DNA of 64,000 nucleotides from Shewanella sp. c952 (GCF_019654975.1 NZ_BPEW01000006.1:116361-180360); one strand, 5' to 3'. Positions 1 through 8,889 are shown, counted from the first letter of the stretch. Program-made: numbers and translations. Notes: a model not told the origin generated them from the sequence alone.

Positions 1-609
1 TATTTGGATGGAGTTTGCACCATCAAGTTTAGCAGCTGTAACATAGTCTTTTTGCAGTTCTTCATGCACAGCTTGGTGAATTGCCCGAACAAATTGTGGC
101 GTTAATGCGATCCCTACAGCCCAAAAGACATTACTTAGGCCAGGGCCCATAACGGCGACCACTAAAATAGCCATTAACAGAGATGGGATAGATAACAACG
201 CATCTAGCAAGTGGCTTAATATTGAAGACTTCAGCCCTTTCATCATGCCTGATATCGAGCCAATCACGAACCCTACAACGAGAGAAGCCATAACGATTGC
301 TAGCGCCATGCCAAATGTTAAGTGTGCGCCATGAAGCAGTCGGCTAAAAATATCTCGGCCTAAATCATCCGTTCCGAGAAAATGCTCAACGGTACCACTG
401 GCATCCCATGATGGGGGCAGCAGCAGTGCTAATGGGTCTTGTTGTTCAGGTGAAAATGGTGCTATCCATGGGCCGAAAATGGCCAAAAACAATAAGCAAG
501 TTACCGCCCATAATCCCATGAGTGCAAATGGGTTATCAGCAAAGGCTTGCCAGAGCTTACGCATCGGAGATGGGATGTCATCTTCCTGATAAATGCTAAT
601 TCGCGGCAT
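1..609 (-). CDS. sapC: Peptide ABC transporter permease SapC (3' end beyond window)
   Basis: Inner-membrane permease subunit of the Sap dipeptide/antimicrobial-peptide ABC importer, pairing with SapB. The reading frame opens at an ATG (607-609) and runs off the left edge without a stop, so only about 203 N-terminal residues are visible. A cytoplasmic N-terminus and first membrane segment are followed by a periplasmic stretch containing LGTDDLGRDIFSR, the usual signature of the DppC/OppC/SapC permease group, and then further hydrophobic segments. The start overlaps the sapB stop by 14 bp, which indicates translational coupling within sapABC. Genes for the ATPases SapD and SapF would be expected to the left but are not visible. 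The family is certain; the Sap assignment rests on the order sapA-sapB-sapC next to pspF. Confidence 0.88.
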   Translation of the reverse strand, partial: MPRISIYQEDDIPSPMRKLWQAFADNPFALMGLWAVTCLLFLAIFGPWIAPFSPEQQDPLALLLPPSWDASGTVEHFLGTDDLGRDIFSRLLHGAHLTFGMALAIVMASLVVGFVIGSISGMMKGLKSSILSHLLDALLSIPSLLMAILVVAVMGPGLSNVFWAVGIALTPQFVRAIHQAVHEELQKDYVTAAKLDGANSIQI

Positions 610-1627
610 AAATTTCTTTCCTGCTGATAGGGTTGATGGCGTTGTGAAGTACCTCAATCAGGATACTGAAAAAGATGATAATCAATGCCACCCCTAAAAC
701 ACCGCCTTGGATCACCGTGTAGTCCCGTTGATAAATCCCTGAAACCAGCCAACTGCCAACGCCAGGCCATGAGAAAATGACCTCTACAATCATTGCGTAA
801 CTGGCAAAGGTGCCTAGCATCAGTCCCATATTTTTAAGTACAGGGATTAATGCGTTTGGAAGTGCATGACGCAATACAATGGTTCCCGTATGCAGGCCAC
901 GAGCTTCGGCAGCGCGAATGTAAGGTTCATTCATAATATGCAGCATTGCGGCTCGGGTGATCCTTACCACCACAGTAAAGGGTAATACCGCAAGTGTAAT
1001 TGCTGGCAGTACGATATGTTGCAGCGCATCTAGGAAGGCAGATATGCGGTAGATAGAATCTGATAAGAGTGTATCTATTAGCATGAAGCCAGTTATCGGC
1101 TCTATCTCATATAATAGATTTATACGCCCGGAAATAGGTAACCAGCCGAGTTCCACTCCAAACCAAAGTGACAAGGTAAGCCCTAGCCAAAACACAGGGA
1201 TTGAATACCCTGTTAGGGTAATCGCCATAATACTGTGTTGAGTAATTTTATTTTTACTTAATGATGCTAAGACCCCAAGTGGAACACCGAGAAGTATCGC
1301 CAATAATCCAGCAACAATGGCCAGTTCGAATGATGCGGGTAACACTTGAGTTAACTCGTCAATCACGGGCTTCTGTGAGGTAACAGATAGACCAAGATTA
1401 CCGCTCAGTCGCTGCTCAGTGTAGGCAAGAAACTGCTTGAAGCCATTGCTGTCGAGTTTAAACTCATCGCGGCTTAACGCCTGCTGCTGTAAAGTGGGTG
1501 ACTCTATGCCTGTTAGTGCGTACTGCTGATCCACTGGAAAGTAACTCGTGGTGATAAACAACACGGCAATGAGTACCAAAGATGTCGCTAGAAATAGGTT
1601 AAGCCTTCTTAGTAGATAACGGCCCAT
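596..1627 (-). CDS. sapB: Peptide ABC transporter permease SapB
   Basis: Inner-membrane permease of the Sap transporter, 343 aa, close to the usual size for DppB/OppB/SapB permeases. There is one N-terminal membrane helix (about residues 9-28), a long periplasmic loop, then a BPD_transp_1 core with several helices. The EAA loop lies near residues 220-260 (RAAEARGLHTGTIVLRHALPN), the surface that docks to the ATPase. The ATG start shares one base with the sapA stop, and the 3' end overlaps sapC, so the three genes form one tight minus-strand operon. I see no damage. It could transport another oligopeptide, but the neighbourhood with pspF supports Sap. Confidence 0.9.
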   Translation of the reverse strand: MGRYLLRRLNLFLATSLVLIAVLFITTSYFPVDQQYALTGIESPTLQQQALSRDEFKLDSNGFKQFLAYTEQRLSGNLGLSVTSQKPVIDELTQVLPASFELAIVAGLLAILLGVPLGVLASLSKNKITQHSIMAITLTGYSIPVFWLGLTLSLWFGVELGWLPISGRINLLYEIEPITGFMLIDTLLSDSIYRISAFLDALQHIVLPAITLAVLPFTVVVRITRAAMLHIMNEPYIRAAEARGLHTGTIVLRHALPNALIPVLKNMGLMLGTFASYAMIVEVIFSWPGVGSWLVSGIYQRDYTVIQGGVLGVALIIIFFSILIEVLHNAINPISRKEIYAAN

Positions 1628-3255
1628 TAGTGTTTGTCCTCAGGGACTATTTTCATGGTGTTTTCAAATGAAATCCCACCAAATGGCGTGAGTTGGGTTT
1701 GTTTGATATTTCTCTGTTTAATTGTTAATTGAGTCGCGTGAGCAAAAGGTAGCATAGGTAACTGCTCACGAAAGAGCTTTTCAGCTTGCTGATAAAGTGC
1801 TTTTCGCTCGGCTGTAATTGTTGTGGCCTTGGCTTTAGCTAAAATATCATCCATCTTTGCGTTACACCATTGGGCTCTATTGCTGGAAGAGCGTTGTGCA
1901 TCGCAACTTAACATTGGAGAGAAAAAGTTATCTGGATCGCTGTTATCAGCATTCCAACCTATGAGTACTGAATCATAGTCTCTACGGCTGAGTTTTTGAT
2001 TAAAAACACTCCAGTCATAAGTAACAATGTTGACAGTTACACCTATGTTTGCCAGATCGGCTTGAATCAGTTCCGCTGTTTTTAATGCATTTGGATTGTA
2101 GATCCTGGCAACAGGCATCGCCCAAACATCAATATTTAACTTATCTATACCTGCTTGCTTGAGCAAAGCTTTAGCTTTTTGTGGGTTATAATCATAGCGA
2201 CTTTTATTGTAGCTGTATGCCCATGACTGTGGAGGCAGCATTCCTGTAGCTTCAATGGCTGTCTCTTGATATACGGCTCTTAAAATATTCTGTGTATCTA
2301 CGGCATACGCGAGTGCTTGCCTGACTCTTACATCATTAAAAGGTTCTTTTTGGGTATTGAAAGCCCAAAATGCAACGTTAAACCCGAGCTGGGTATCTAG
2401 CTCTAAATGCGGGTGTTGTTTAATTACTGGCAGCTCACCTGCTTTAGGAAGCGCTGACACATTACAATCACCGGTGATGAGTTTGGTTAGTCGAGCGGTG
2501 CTTCTCGGTGTTATATCAAAAACTAAGTGTTCAAATTCTGGGAGTTTTCGCCAAAACTGTTCATTTCGGTGGTAACGAATATATTCATTTTTTACGTACT
2601 TGGTTAACTTAAAAGGTCCGGTACCTATCGGGTACCTGTCGAGATTTTCAGCTTTATCATTTGCGAGTAAATTATCAGCATATTCTTTAGATAAAATAAT
2701 CGAAAACCCTGTTGCAAGGTTTGATAAGAAAGAGGCGTCACTATGGCGCAAATGAAATATGACTTCATTATCGGCGACTTTCTCTATGTAACTGATTGTT
2801 TGACTAAGTCCGATGCTCTGGAAAAATGGGTAACCATTAGCGGCAACCTCGTGATAGGGGTTTTCACTATCAATAATGCGATTAAATGAAAATAAAATAT
2901 CGTCAGCATTGAAATGACGAGTTGGAGTAAAGTAATCAGTTTGGTGAAATTGAACGCCGCTTCGCAGTTTGAATCGATAACTCAAGCCATCATCACTGCT
3001 GTACCAAGAAGTGGCAAGTGCTGGAACAATTGAGCTCGTCACGGGGTCGTAATCAACTAGCGTGCCATATAATTGTTGCGAGGTGGCATCGATAGTCGTT
3101 CCCGATGTCACGGTTTGCGGGTTAAAGCTTTCTGGATTGCCTTCGGAGCAATAGACAAGGCCTGTGGGGATCTTTTGCGGGCCACAGGCAACAAGTAACA
3201 TGTTTATCGCAGATAAACAGATTACTTGACCTATTCGCTTGAGCTGCTGTTTCAT
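1627..3255 (-). CDS. sapA: Periplasmic peptide-binding protein SapA, predicted lipoprotein
   Basis: Solute-binding protein (SBP_bac_5 family), 542 aa, that captures peptides and delivers them to SapBC. After a signal peptide there is a lipobox ending in LLVAC with the acceptor cysteine at residue 24, so the protein is probably lipidated. The family body follows: an N-terminal lobe around residues 60-120 with RFKLRSGVQFH, a middle lobe with AFNTQKEPFNDVRVRQALAYA, and a C-terminal VLIGWNADNSDPDNFFSPML segment. The gene lies 66 bp downstream of pspF on the same strand, so pspF-sapABC may be partly co-transcribed. It could equally be called a dipeptide-binding protein; synteny favours SapA. Confidence 0.88.
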   Translation of the reverse strand: MKQQLKRIGQVICLSAINMLLVACGPQKIPTGLVYCSEGNPESFNPQTVTSGTTIDATSQQLYGTLVDYDPVTSSIVPALATSWYSSDDGLSYRFKLRSGVQFHQTDYFTPTRHFNADDILFSFNRIIDSENPYHEVAANGYPFFQSIGLSQTISYIEKVADNEVIFHLRHSDASFLSNLATGFSIILSKEYADNLLANDKAENLDRYPIGTGPFKLTKYVKNEYIRYHRNEQFWRKLPEFEHLVFDITPRSTARLTKLITGDCNVSALPKAGELPVIKQHPHLELDTQLGFNVAFWAFNTQKEPFNDVRVRQALAYAVDTQNILRAVYQETAIEATGMLPPQSWAYSYNKSRYDYNPQKAKALLKQAGIDKLNIDVWAMPVARIYNPNALKTAELIQADLANIGVTVNIVTYDWSVFNQKLSRRDYDSVLIGWNADNSDPDNFFSPMLSCDAQRSSSNRAQWCNAKMDDILAKAKATTITAERKALYQQAEKLFREQLPMLPFAHATQLTIKQRNIKQTQLTPFGGISFENTMKIVPEDKH

Positions 3256-3321
3256 TAAGCAATCATTATTTTATACTGAACGTTAACAGGCATTTTAACA
3301 GTGCCAACAGCGTAACAGCAA

Positions 3322-4380
3322 TTATTTATCCAGTAAGTTGTATTTCTTTAAAATTCCGCGAAGTTGGTGATAACTCAACCCCAGTAGTTCGGCGGTTTTT
3401 TTCTGATTAAATTGACCCGCTTCCAACGCTTGTTTGAGCAAGTTCACTTCATTTTCTTCACAATGAGTTTTAAAGTCGATAGGGAAGCGTACTGGCTCAT
3501 TGATGTTGGCACTGCTACTAGGCTCTGCTGCTACACTAGCAACTGGAGCATCAGCAATTTGTTGTCTCTCTTTGGTTTTTACCCGCGTAGTCGGTCGATA
3601 AGGTGAGGCAAACGGATCTAAAATAATGTCATTAATTGCTATGCCTGTTTCTGCATTGCGATAAACACTGCGTTCAACAACGTTTTTCAATTCGCGGATA
3701 TTACCTGGCCAGCGATACTCCATTAACTGTTGCATCGCACGTGGGCTGAAACCCTCAAACAGTTCCAACTTTAGTTGTCTTGCCATGCCTACTGCAAAGT
3801 ATTCAGCGAGTGCCATGATATCTTCAGTGCGGTGACGCAGTGGCGGCAAAGTAATTACGTCAAAGGCTAACCTATCTAATAGATCGGGTCTAAACTCGCC
3901 AGCTTCAGCTAATGAGGGCAGATCTTCATTGGCTGCACAAATAAGTCTAACATCGGTTTTAACGGTTTTATTACCGCCAACCCGCTCAAATTCGCCGTAT
4001 TCTATCACTCTTAACAGTTTTTCTTGAATGAGCCCTGAGGTATTGGCCAGTTCATCTAAAAATAGGGTGCCACCATTTGCACGCTCAAATCTGCCTTCAT
4101 GCTTCTTGCTTGCGCCTGTAAAGGCGCCTGCATCATGGCCAAACAGTTCGCTTTCGAGTAAATTCTCACTCAACGATGAACAGTTAAGCTTGATAAAGCT
4201 TTCGTCCCAACGCTTTGATAGGTAGTGTAAACGCTCTGCAATGAGCTCTTTGCCCGTGCCTCTCTCACCAATGATTAGCACTGGCTTAGACAAAGGAGCA
4301 ACTTGAGAAATATGTTCCAGGACCTCTAACAATGCATTAGATTGTCCAATAAGATTATCTTGCTGAAATTGATTACTCAC
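3322..4380 (-). CDS. pspF: Sigma-54 activator PspF
   Basis: Enhancer-binding AAA+ ATPase that activates the psp promoter with sigma-54 RNA polymerase, 352 aa. There is no receiver domain; the protein begins directly with the AAA+ module, as is typical of PspF. Visible motifs are Walker A GERGTGKE near residue 38, GAFTGA near residue 87 (the sigma-54 contact loop), a GGTLFLDEL Walker B region and an arginine-finger region. The C-terminal 45 residues form a Fis-type helix-turn-helix. The start is GTG with a weak ribosome binding site, consistent with low autogenous expression. It is divergent from pspA with 177 bp between them. In E. coli PspF is held inactive by PspA; I infer the same here. 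Confidence 0.95.
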   Translation of the reverse strand: MSNQFQQDNLIGQSNALLEVLEHISQVAPLSKPVLIIGERGTGKELIAERLHYLSKRWDESFIKLNCSSLSENLLESELFGHDAGAFTGASKKHEGRFERANGGTLFLDELANTSGLIQEKLLRVIEYGEFERVGGNKTVKTDVRLICAANEDLPSLAEAGEFRPDLLDRLAFDVITLPPLRHRTEDIMALAEYFAVGMARQLKLELFEGFSPRAMQQLMEYRWPGNIRELKNVVERSVYRNAETGIAINDIILDPFASPYRPTTRVKTKERQQIADAPVASVAAEPSSSANINEPVRFPIDFKTHCEENEVNLLKQALEAGQFNQKKTAELLGLSYHQLRGILKKYNLLDK

Positions 4381-4388
4381 AGTAAGTT

Positions 4389-4407
4389 TTAGTCTTTCAC
4401 GCTAATT
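4389..4407. promoter_or_regulatory. Candidate PspF upstream activating sequence
   Basis: An imperfect inverted repeat, TTAG ... CTAA, spans these 19 bases just upstream of the pspF start and about 100 bp before the pspA sigma-54 promoter. The spacing suits an enhancer for PspF and an autoregulatory site for pspF. I recall the E. coli PspF site as having a similar TTAGTGT...GCTAA form. The assignment is by position and resemblance only. Confidence 0.45.
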
Positions 4408-4501
4408 ATTGGTGAAAATAATAATATGATGCTCTGTTTATAAATGGAAGGAAAAGTTAATATTTTGGTTAACTTGTTGTATTATAATGAAAATGAAAAG
4501 T

Positions 4502-4517
4502 TGGCACGAATGCTGAA
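4502..4517 (+). promoter_or_regulatory. Sigma-54 (-24/-12) promoter of pspA
   Basis: TTGGCACG is followed, at exactly ten intervening bases after the GG (4503-4504), by GA at 4515-4516. This matches the -24 GG and the G of the -12 element. The E. coli pspA promoter also departs from the full GC at -12. It lies about 40 bp before the pspA start codon and downstream of the divergent pspF, as expected for a PspF-driven promoter. Confidence 0.78.
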
Positions 4518-4557
4518 TAGTAATTATCGAAACCAACGTTAATTTAAGGAAAATATT

Positions 4558-5241
4558 ATGGGAATTTTTTCACGCTTTGCAGACATCATAAATTCAAACA
4601 TCAGCGCATTACTTGATAAAGCTGAAGACCCTGAAAAAATGGTTCGTCTGATCATCCAAGAGATGGAAGATACTCTAGTTGAAGTACGTTCAACATCAGC
4701 GAAAGTACTTGCTGAAAAGAAAGAGATCATCCGTCGAATCGCTAAAGTACAACAACAAGTACAAGATTGGGAAAGTAAAGCTGAACTGGCATTGTCGAAA
4801 GATCGCGAAGACCTTGCTAAAGCAGCCTTAATTGAAAAACAAAAAGCCAACGAGCTTGCCGAAACATTAGCTGCTGAATTGGTTGTTGTTGAAGAGCATA
4901 TCCTTCGCTTGAAAGATGAAGTTGGCTTATTACAAGAGAAGCTTGTTGATGCCAAAGCACGTCAAAAGACTATTATCATGCGCAAACAAACTGCATCTTC
5001 ACGTCTAGAAGTTAAAAAGCAGTTAGATTCAAGTAAGATTGACAACGCGATGAGTAAGTTTGAACAGTATGAACGTCGTGTCGAAGGGTTAGAGTCACAG
5101 GTTGATGCTTATGACCTAGGTAACAAGAAAACCCTTAACGATGAGTTTGCAGCATTGGAAGCAGAAGATTCTGTAAACGAAGAGCTTGAAGCGCTTAAAG
5201 CTAAAATGAAGGGAAGCAAGGCTAAAGCGAAAACTAAATAA
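4558..5241 (+). CDS. pspA: Phage shock protein A
   Basis: PspA/IM30 (ESCRT-III superfamily) membrane-stress protein, 227 aa against about 222 in E. coli. Almost the whole chain is charged coiled coil (residues about 25-190), preceded by an N-terminal amphipathic helix (MGIFSRFADIINSNISALLDKAEDPEKMV) that senses membrane curvature stress. In the family it forms oligomeric scaffolds on the inner membrane and, unstressed, inhibits PspF. The ATG has a clear purine-rich ribosome binding site (AAGGAAA). It is the first gene of pspABC, behind the sigma-54 promoter. Confidence 0.97.
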   Translation: MGIFSRFADIINSNISALLDKAEDPEKMVRLIIQEMEDTLVEVRSTSAKVLAEKKEIIRRIAKVQQQVQDWESKAELALSKDREDLAKAALIEKQKANELAETLAAELVVVEEHILRLKDEVGLLQEKLVDAKARQKTIIMRKQTASSRLEVKKQLDSSKIDNAMSKFEQYERRVEGLESQVDAYDLGNKKTLNDEFAALEAEDSVNEELEALKAKMKGSKAKAKTK

Positions 5242-5261
5242 TAACGGAGCAGAGGTGAGTT

Positions 5262-5495
5262 ATGGACATGGATATTTTGATAGCCCCAATTATTATTTTT
5301 ATGATTATCGTGGCTCCGATTTGGTTAATACTGCACTATCGCAGTAAAAGACAAGTGAGTCAGGGGCTTACCGATGAAGAGTTTGCTCAATTAAATGAGC
5401 TAATTGCTAAAGCCGACAAGATGTCACAACGAATTGAAACGCTTGAGGCAATTTTAGACACCGAGGCACCACAGTGGAGGGGACGTGATGAATAA
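5262..5495 (+). CDS. pspB: Phage shock protein B
   Basis: Small inner-membrane protein, 77 aa (E. coli about 74). An N-terminal membrane helix covers residues about 5-26, followed by a charged cytoplasmic coiled coil (residues 35-65) containing the conserved LTDEEFAQLNELIAKADKM segment. With PspC it relays envelope stress by pulling PspA away from PspF. It starts 20 bp after pspA in the same direction, so the two are surely co-transcribed. Confidence 0.95.
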   Translation: MDMDILIAPIIIFMIIVAPIWLILHYRSKRQVSQGLTDEEFAQLNELIAKADKMSQRIETLEAILDTEAPQWRGRDE

Positions 5496-5561
5496 ATCAC
5501 AGGGTTTTTCCACTGAAGTAAGTCATTGCAAGCTAGCAATTAAATAAGGGAGGAGTTAGAC

Positions 5562-5957
5562 ATGAGTGAAGGCACAAGCAGAACTTTATATCGAATTCCT
5601 CAATCAGGTAAAATAGCGGGAGTATGTGCAGGGATTGCTGAGTACTTCAATTTTGAAACATGGTTAGTCAGAGTGCTCGCAGCGTCTATTTTTTTACTCG
5701 GTGGCTCTGGAATTGTATTGATTATCTATGTACTGCTTTGGATGATTTTAGATATCAAGCCAGGCACAGATAAAAGCAAGTCGAGCCATAAAGAGATTGA
5801 AGTAAAAAAGAAAGTTTGGCAATCGGGTGAACCCGCTAAAATGGCGTTAAGGGATGTAAACAGCCAATTTAGAGCGCTAGAGCTTAGATTACAGGGCTTA
5901 GAGCGACACGTGACATCTGATAATTACGATCTAAAAAACGAAATCAATAACCTATAG
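5562..5957 (+). CDS. pspC: Phage shock protein C
   Basis: Inner-membrane stress sensor, 131 aa. The PspC domain covers residues about 8-65 (LYRIPQSGKIAGVCAGIAEYF, then a hydrophobic helix around 38-62), with a cytoplasmic tail that ends in a short coiled coil (about 95-130) for contact with PspA and PspB. A strong GGAGG-like ribosome binding site precedes the ATG. It is the last psp gene here; no pspD or pspE follows, and ycjX begins 78 bp later. Confidence 0.94.
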   Translation: MSEGTSRTLYRIPQSGKIAGVCAGIAEYFNFETWLVRVLAASIFLLGGSGIVLIIYVLLWMILDIKPGTDKSKSSHKEIEVKKKVWQSGEPAKMALRDVNSQFRALELRLQGLERHVTSDNYDLKNEINNL

Positions 5958-5966
5958 TTCGAAGCA

Positions 5967-6002
5967 GGGCAGCATATACAAGTATATACCCGTATACTGC
6001 CC
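5967..6002 (+). terminator. Hairpin after pspC (possible attenuating terminator)
   Basis: GGGCAG pairs with CTGCCC across a 24-base AT-rich interior that contains a self-complementary GTATATAC. No T-run follows, so this is not a textbook intrinsic terminator. It may lower read-through from pspABC into ycjX or stabilise the 3' end of the psp mRNA. Confidence 0.4.
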
Positions 6003-6035
6003 TAGAACTCCCCTCAACAGGTTCGAATTCTGCCT

Positions 6036-7481
6036 ATGGCAAGTATCAAACGCTCTCTCAAAAAACTCGGTAAAAATACCCAAGCGGTAGCCCTACGAAC
6101 TACCGATAAACATTTACGCTTAGCGGTAACGGGTCTTGCTGGCGCAGGTAAGACCGCTTTTATCACTGGACTGGTTAATCAACTATTACACAGTGGCATC
6201 ACTGAGGGGAACAGTCAGTTACCTTTATGGCGGGTTGCTAGAGACAGTCGCCTTTACGGTGTTAAACGAGATTTACAACCAGATCTGACCATTCCAAGTT
6301 TTAACTATGAAAGCGCCATCAGCGCGATTAGCAATGAGCCATCAGCATGGCCTCAATCAACCCGAAATATCAGTGAGCTTAGGCTAGCCATTAGGTACCG
6401 CCCGGCAAAAGGTTTGCTGTCAAAGCTAACCGATAGTGCCACTCTTTATTTAGATATTGTTGATTACCCAGGTGAGTGGTTGCTTGACTTGCCAATGTTA
6501 AAACAGAGTTTTCAACAGTGGTCAGAGTCGCAGTTTGAGCGGGTAGCAATATTTGAATGTTCAAGCTATTTTAGCGACTTTATGGCAGTCCTCAATAGCA
6601 TTGAATTAGCGGCCGTTGCTGATGAAGCAAAGCTACAACAAATTACTGATAGTTATCAAAAGCTATTGCTCGATTGCGTTGAGCAGCATGGATTTTACTA
6701 TGCTCAACCAGGGCGACTGCTGCTGCCTGGAGAGCTCGAAGGTACGCCTGTACTGGCTCTTTTTCCATTGATAAATGTGAGCGCTGAGCAGTTCTCTATA
6801 CTAGAAAAAACTGAATCAAATAGCTTTTATCATACGTTGAAACAGCGATACGCTGAATACGTCTCTCGCGTAGTGAAGCCTTTTTATCATGACTACTTCG
6901 CAAAATTTGATCGGCAGTTAGTATTGGTCGACTGCTTTACGCCGTTAAATCGGGGCAAGCAGCAGTTTGACGATATGACAAATGCACTTCAAGCGGTGAT
7001 GGAAAGCTTTCAATTTGGCCAATCAAGTTTATTAAAGCGTTTGTTTTCTCCCAAAATTGATAAATTGCTGTTTGCCGCAAGCAAAATTGATCATGTTACC
7101 CGCGATCAACAAGGTAATGTTTTGTCTTTGCTTAGTCAGTTGGTGCAACAAAGTCAGCAACATGCCAAGTTTGAGGGCTGTGAAGTTGAGACTATGGCTA
7201 TCAGTGCCATTAAGTCGACGACCCACGGTATGGTAAAACAAAATGGCCGTGACGTTGAAGTTGTAAAAGGGATCGATCTTGATAATCGTGAAGTGGTTAC
7301 GCTGTTTCCTGGAGAGGTGCCTAAATCGCTGCCAGCTGCAGATTTTTGGCAGCAACAAGGCTTTGATTTTGTCAGTTTTGCGCCGCGTAAGGTCGCTACA
7401 AAGCAAGGGAATAAGGCTGACTTTGAGCATATTAGGCTCGATCATGTATTGCAGTATCTAGTTGGTGATAAATTAAAGTGA
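6036..7481 (+). CDS. ycjX: YcjX-family P-loop NTPase
   Basis: Predicted GTPase-like P-loop protein, 481 aa (E. coli YcjX about 465), DUF463 family. A Walker A motif GLAGAGKT sits at residues 33-40, and LYLDIVDYPGEWLLDLPML near residue 145 is a Walker B/switch-like segment. There is no signal peptide. The gene is a frequent psp neighbour and belongs to the PspF regulon in E. coli. It overlaps ycjF by four bases. The biochemical role is not settled in the family; association with membrane stress is inferred from context. Confidence 0.92.
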   Translation: MASIKRSLKKLGKNTQAVALRTTDKHLRLAVTGLAGAGKTAFITGLVNQLLHSGITEGNSQLPLWRVARDSRLYGVKRDLQPDLTIPSFNYESAISAISNEPSAWPQSTRNISELRLAIRYRPAKGLLSKLTDSATLYLDIVDYPGEWLLDLPMLKQSFQQWSESQFERVAIFECSSYFSDFMAVLNSIELAAVADEAKLQQITDSYQKLLLDCVEQHGFYYAQPGRLLLPGELEGTPVLALFPLINVSAEQFSILEKTESNSFYHTLKQRYAEYVSRVVKPFYHDYFAKFDRQLVLVDCFTPLNRGKQQFDDMTNALQAVMESFQFGQSSLLKRLFSPKIDKLLFAASKIDHVTRDQQGNVLSLLSQLVQQSQQHAKFEGCEVETMAISAIKSTTHGMVKQNGRDVEVVKGIDLDNREVVTLFPGEVPKSLPAADFWQQQGFDFVSFAPRKVATKQGNKADFEHIRLDHVLQYLVGDKLK

Positions 7482-8578
7482 ATACAGATAACATTTCAAT
7501 TAAAAAGCAACAGCGATTCGAATCCGTTGATGAAGACACGGTATTGGACATTGCGCCGGCATCTAGCTTTTCGACGAATGAAGAATTTGTCGAAATTGAG
7601 TCATTATCTGAGCAAGAGTTGGAAACTAAGTTAGATGAGCACTTTGATAATGTCGAGCAGCTTAATGATGGCCTTTCTTCCACGAAACAAACAAAGCGTG
7701 GTTGGTTAGGCAGAGCCTGTCTACTTGGTGTGTTAGCCATTGCAATCGTTGAGACAGCCCTCGGTTTATATGATGCATTTGTCCAAAGTTCTTGGTTGTT
7801 TACTTTGTACGCCGTTGTGGCAACACTGGTGGTATCTTGGGCACTAAAAGTCAGCGTTACTGAATGGCGTAAACTGAAAAGGCTTAAAAAGGTGGAGGAA
7901 ACTCAGGCTACAGGTATGCGACTGCTTAATAGTATGCAGATGGGAGAAGCCGATCTATTTATCGATAAGTTATTAGCTCAACTCCCCAGAAACAGCCACA
8001 GTGAACGTTATTTACAGCAAGTGAGTGTAGAGCATAACGACGCTGAGAAACTGGTGTTATTTGAGGCTTGTGTACTGGTCGATAGAGATCTACAAGCTAA
8101 AAAAATAGTCAGACGTTTTGCGCAAGAATCAGCGCTATTGTTAGCTGCTAGCCCATTAGCTGTGCTTGATATGGCAATTATCCTTTGGCGTAATCAAAGC
8201 ATGATTAACCAACTCGCTAAATGTTATGGCATTGAACTAGGATATTGGAGCCGCATTAAGCTCATTCGTGGCATTATTGGCAATATTATCTACGCGGGTA
8301 CCAGTGAAATCGTCACCGATTTAGGTACTCAACTATTGTCAGTTGAAATGTCGGGTAAGCTGTCTGCACGTTTAGGGCAAGGACTTGGCGGAGGACTGTT
8401 GACAGCACGTCTAGGCTATCAAGCGATGGCGCTCTGTCGGCCACTTGAATTTAATGAACAGACAAAACCTAAGTTAAAAGGGATCCATAAAGAGCTGTTA
8501 CTGGATTTAAAAGAGTTAACCTCAGTGGTACTGAGCAAAACAGTCAAGAAGGAACAGCAAGAGGTTGAAAAGAGATAG
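7478..8578 (+). CDS. ycjF: YcjF-family inner-membrane protein (TIGR01620)
   Basis: Inner-membrane protein, 366 aa. The N-terminal 75 residues are acidic and cytoplasmic. Two membrane helices (about residues 80-125) follow, then a long cytoplasmic helical domain of the DUF697/YcjF type. The GTG start overlaps the ycjX stop (GTGA), which indicates coupled translation. In E. coli ycjX and ycjF are co-expressed with psp genes. The molecular function is unknown. No canonical terminator follows directly; a large palindrome stands about 100 bp downstream. Confidence 0.92.
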   Translation: MNTDNISIKKQQRFESVDEDTVLDIAPASSFSTNEEFVEIESLSEQELETKLDEHFDNVEQLNDGLSSTKQTKRGWLGRACLLGVLAIAIVETALGLYDAFVQSSWLFTLYAVVATLVVSWALKVSVTEWRKLKRLKKVEETQATGMRLLNSMQMGEADLFIDKLLAQLPRNSHSERYLQQVSVEHNDAEKLVLFEACVLVDRDLQAKKIVRRFAQESALLLAASPLAVLDMAIILWRNQSMINQLAKCYGIELGYWSRIKLIRGIIGNIIYAGTSEIVTDLGTQLLSVEMSGKLSARLGQGLGGGLLTARLGYQAMALCRPLEFNEQTKPKLKGIHKELLLDLKELTSVVLSKTVKKEQQEVEKR

Positions 8579-8680
8579 CAAGTTTTGACCGACTGCAGTG
8601 CCCTATAGATAAACACATGTCGCCCTCACGTAACATTTATTTTACAAGCCGCAAGATATTAATCTTCACTCAATAGTTTT

Positions 8681-8710
8681 TAATTACCTTGGACTAGTCC
8701 AAGGTAATTA
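8681..8710. repeat. Perfect 30-bp palindrome with further short palindromes to 8782
   Basis: The 30 bases are exactly self-complementary, with arms meeting at a central CTAG. Downstream lie a 12-bp palindrome (8727-8738, TTTGAGCTCAAA), a 14-bp palindrome (8745-8758, GGCCATTAATGGCC) and a 5-3-5 inverted repeat (8770-8782). They occupy the gap between ycjF and megL. With no T-tract, the 30-mer is not an obvious terminator. The shorter ones could be operators for megL. No gene is visible in 8579-8889. Confidence 0.7.
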
Positions 8711-8889
8711 TCTAAAACGTGTGTAATTTGAGCTCAAAGTCATCGGCCATTAATGGCCTAATGAAATGAGCTACATCGTAGCCAGCTATGCTGTTCTAAT
8801 TGTTACCTATGATTTAGTTGGCTCCAGGCAGATGCAAACAAAAACTATTAAATCGCATCAGCTCAACAAGCATTGAGTGGGAGATTGAA

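Noticed and set aside
8818..8889. Upstream extension of methionine gamma-lyase by 24 codons
   Set aside because: The extra residues do not resemble the family, while the ATG at 8890 has a good ribosome binding site and gives the normal length.
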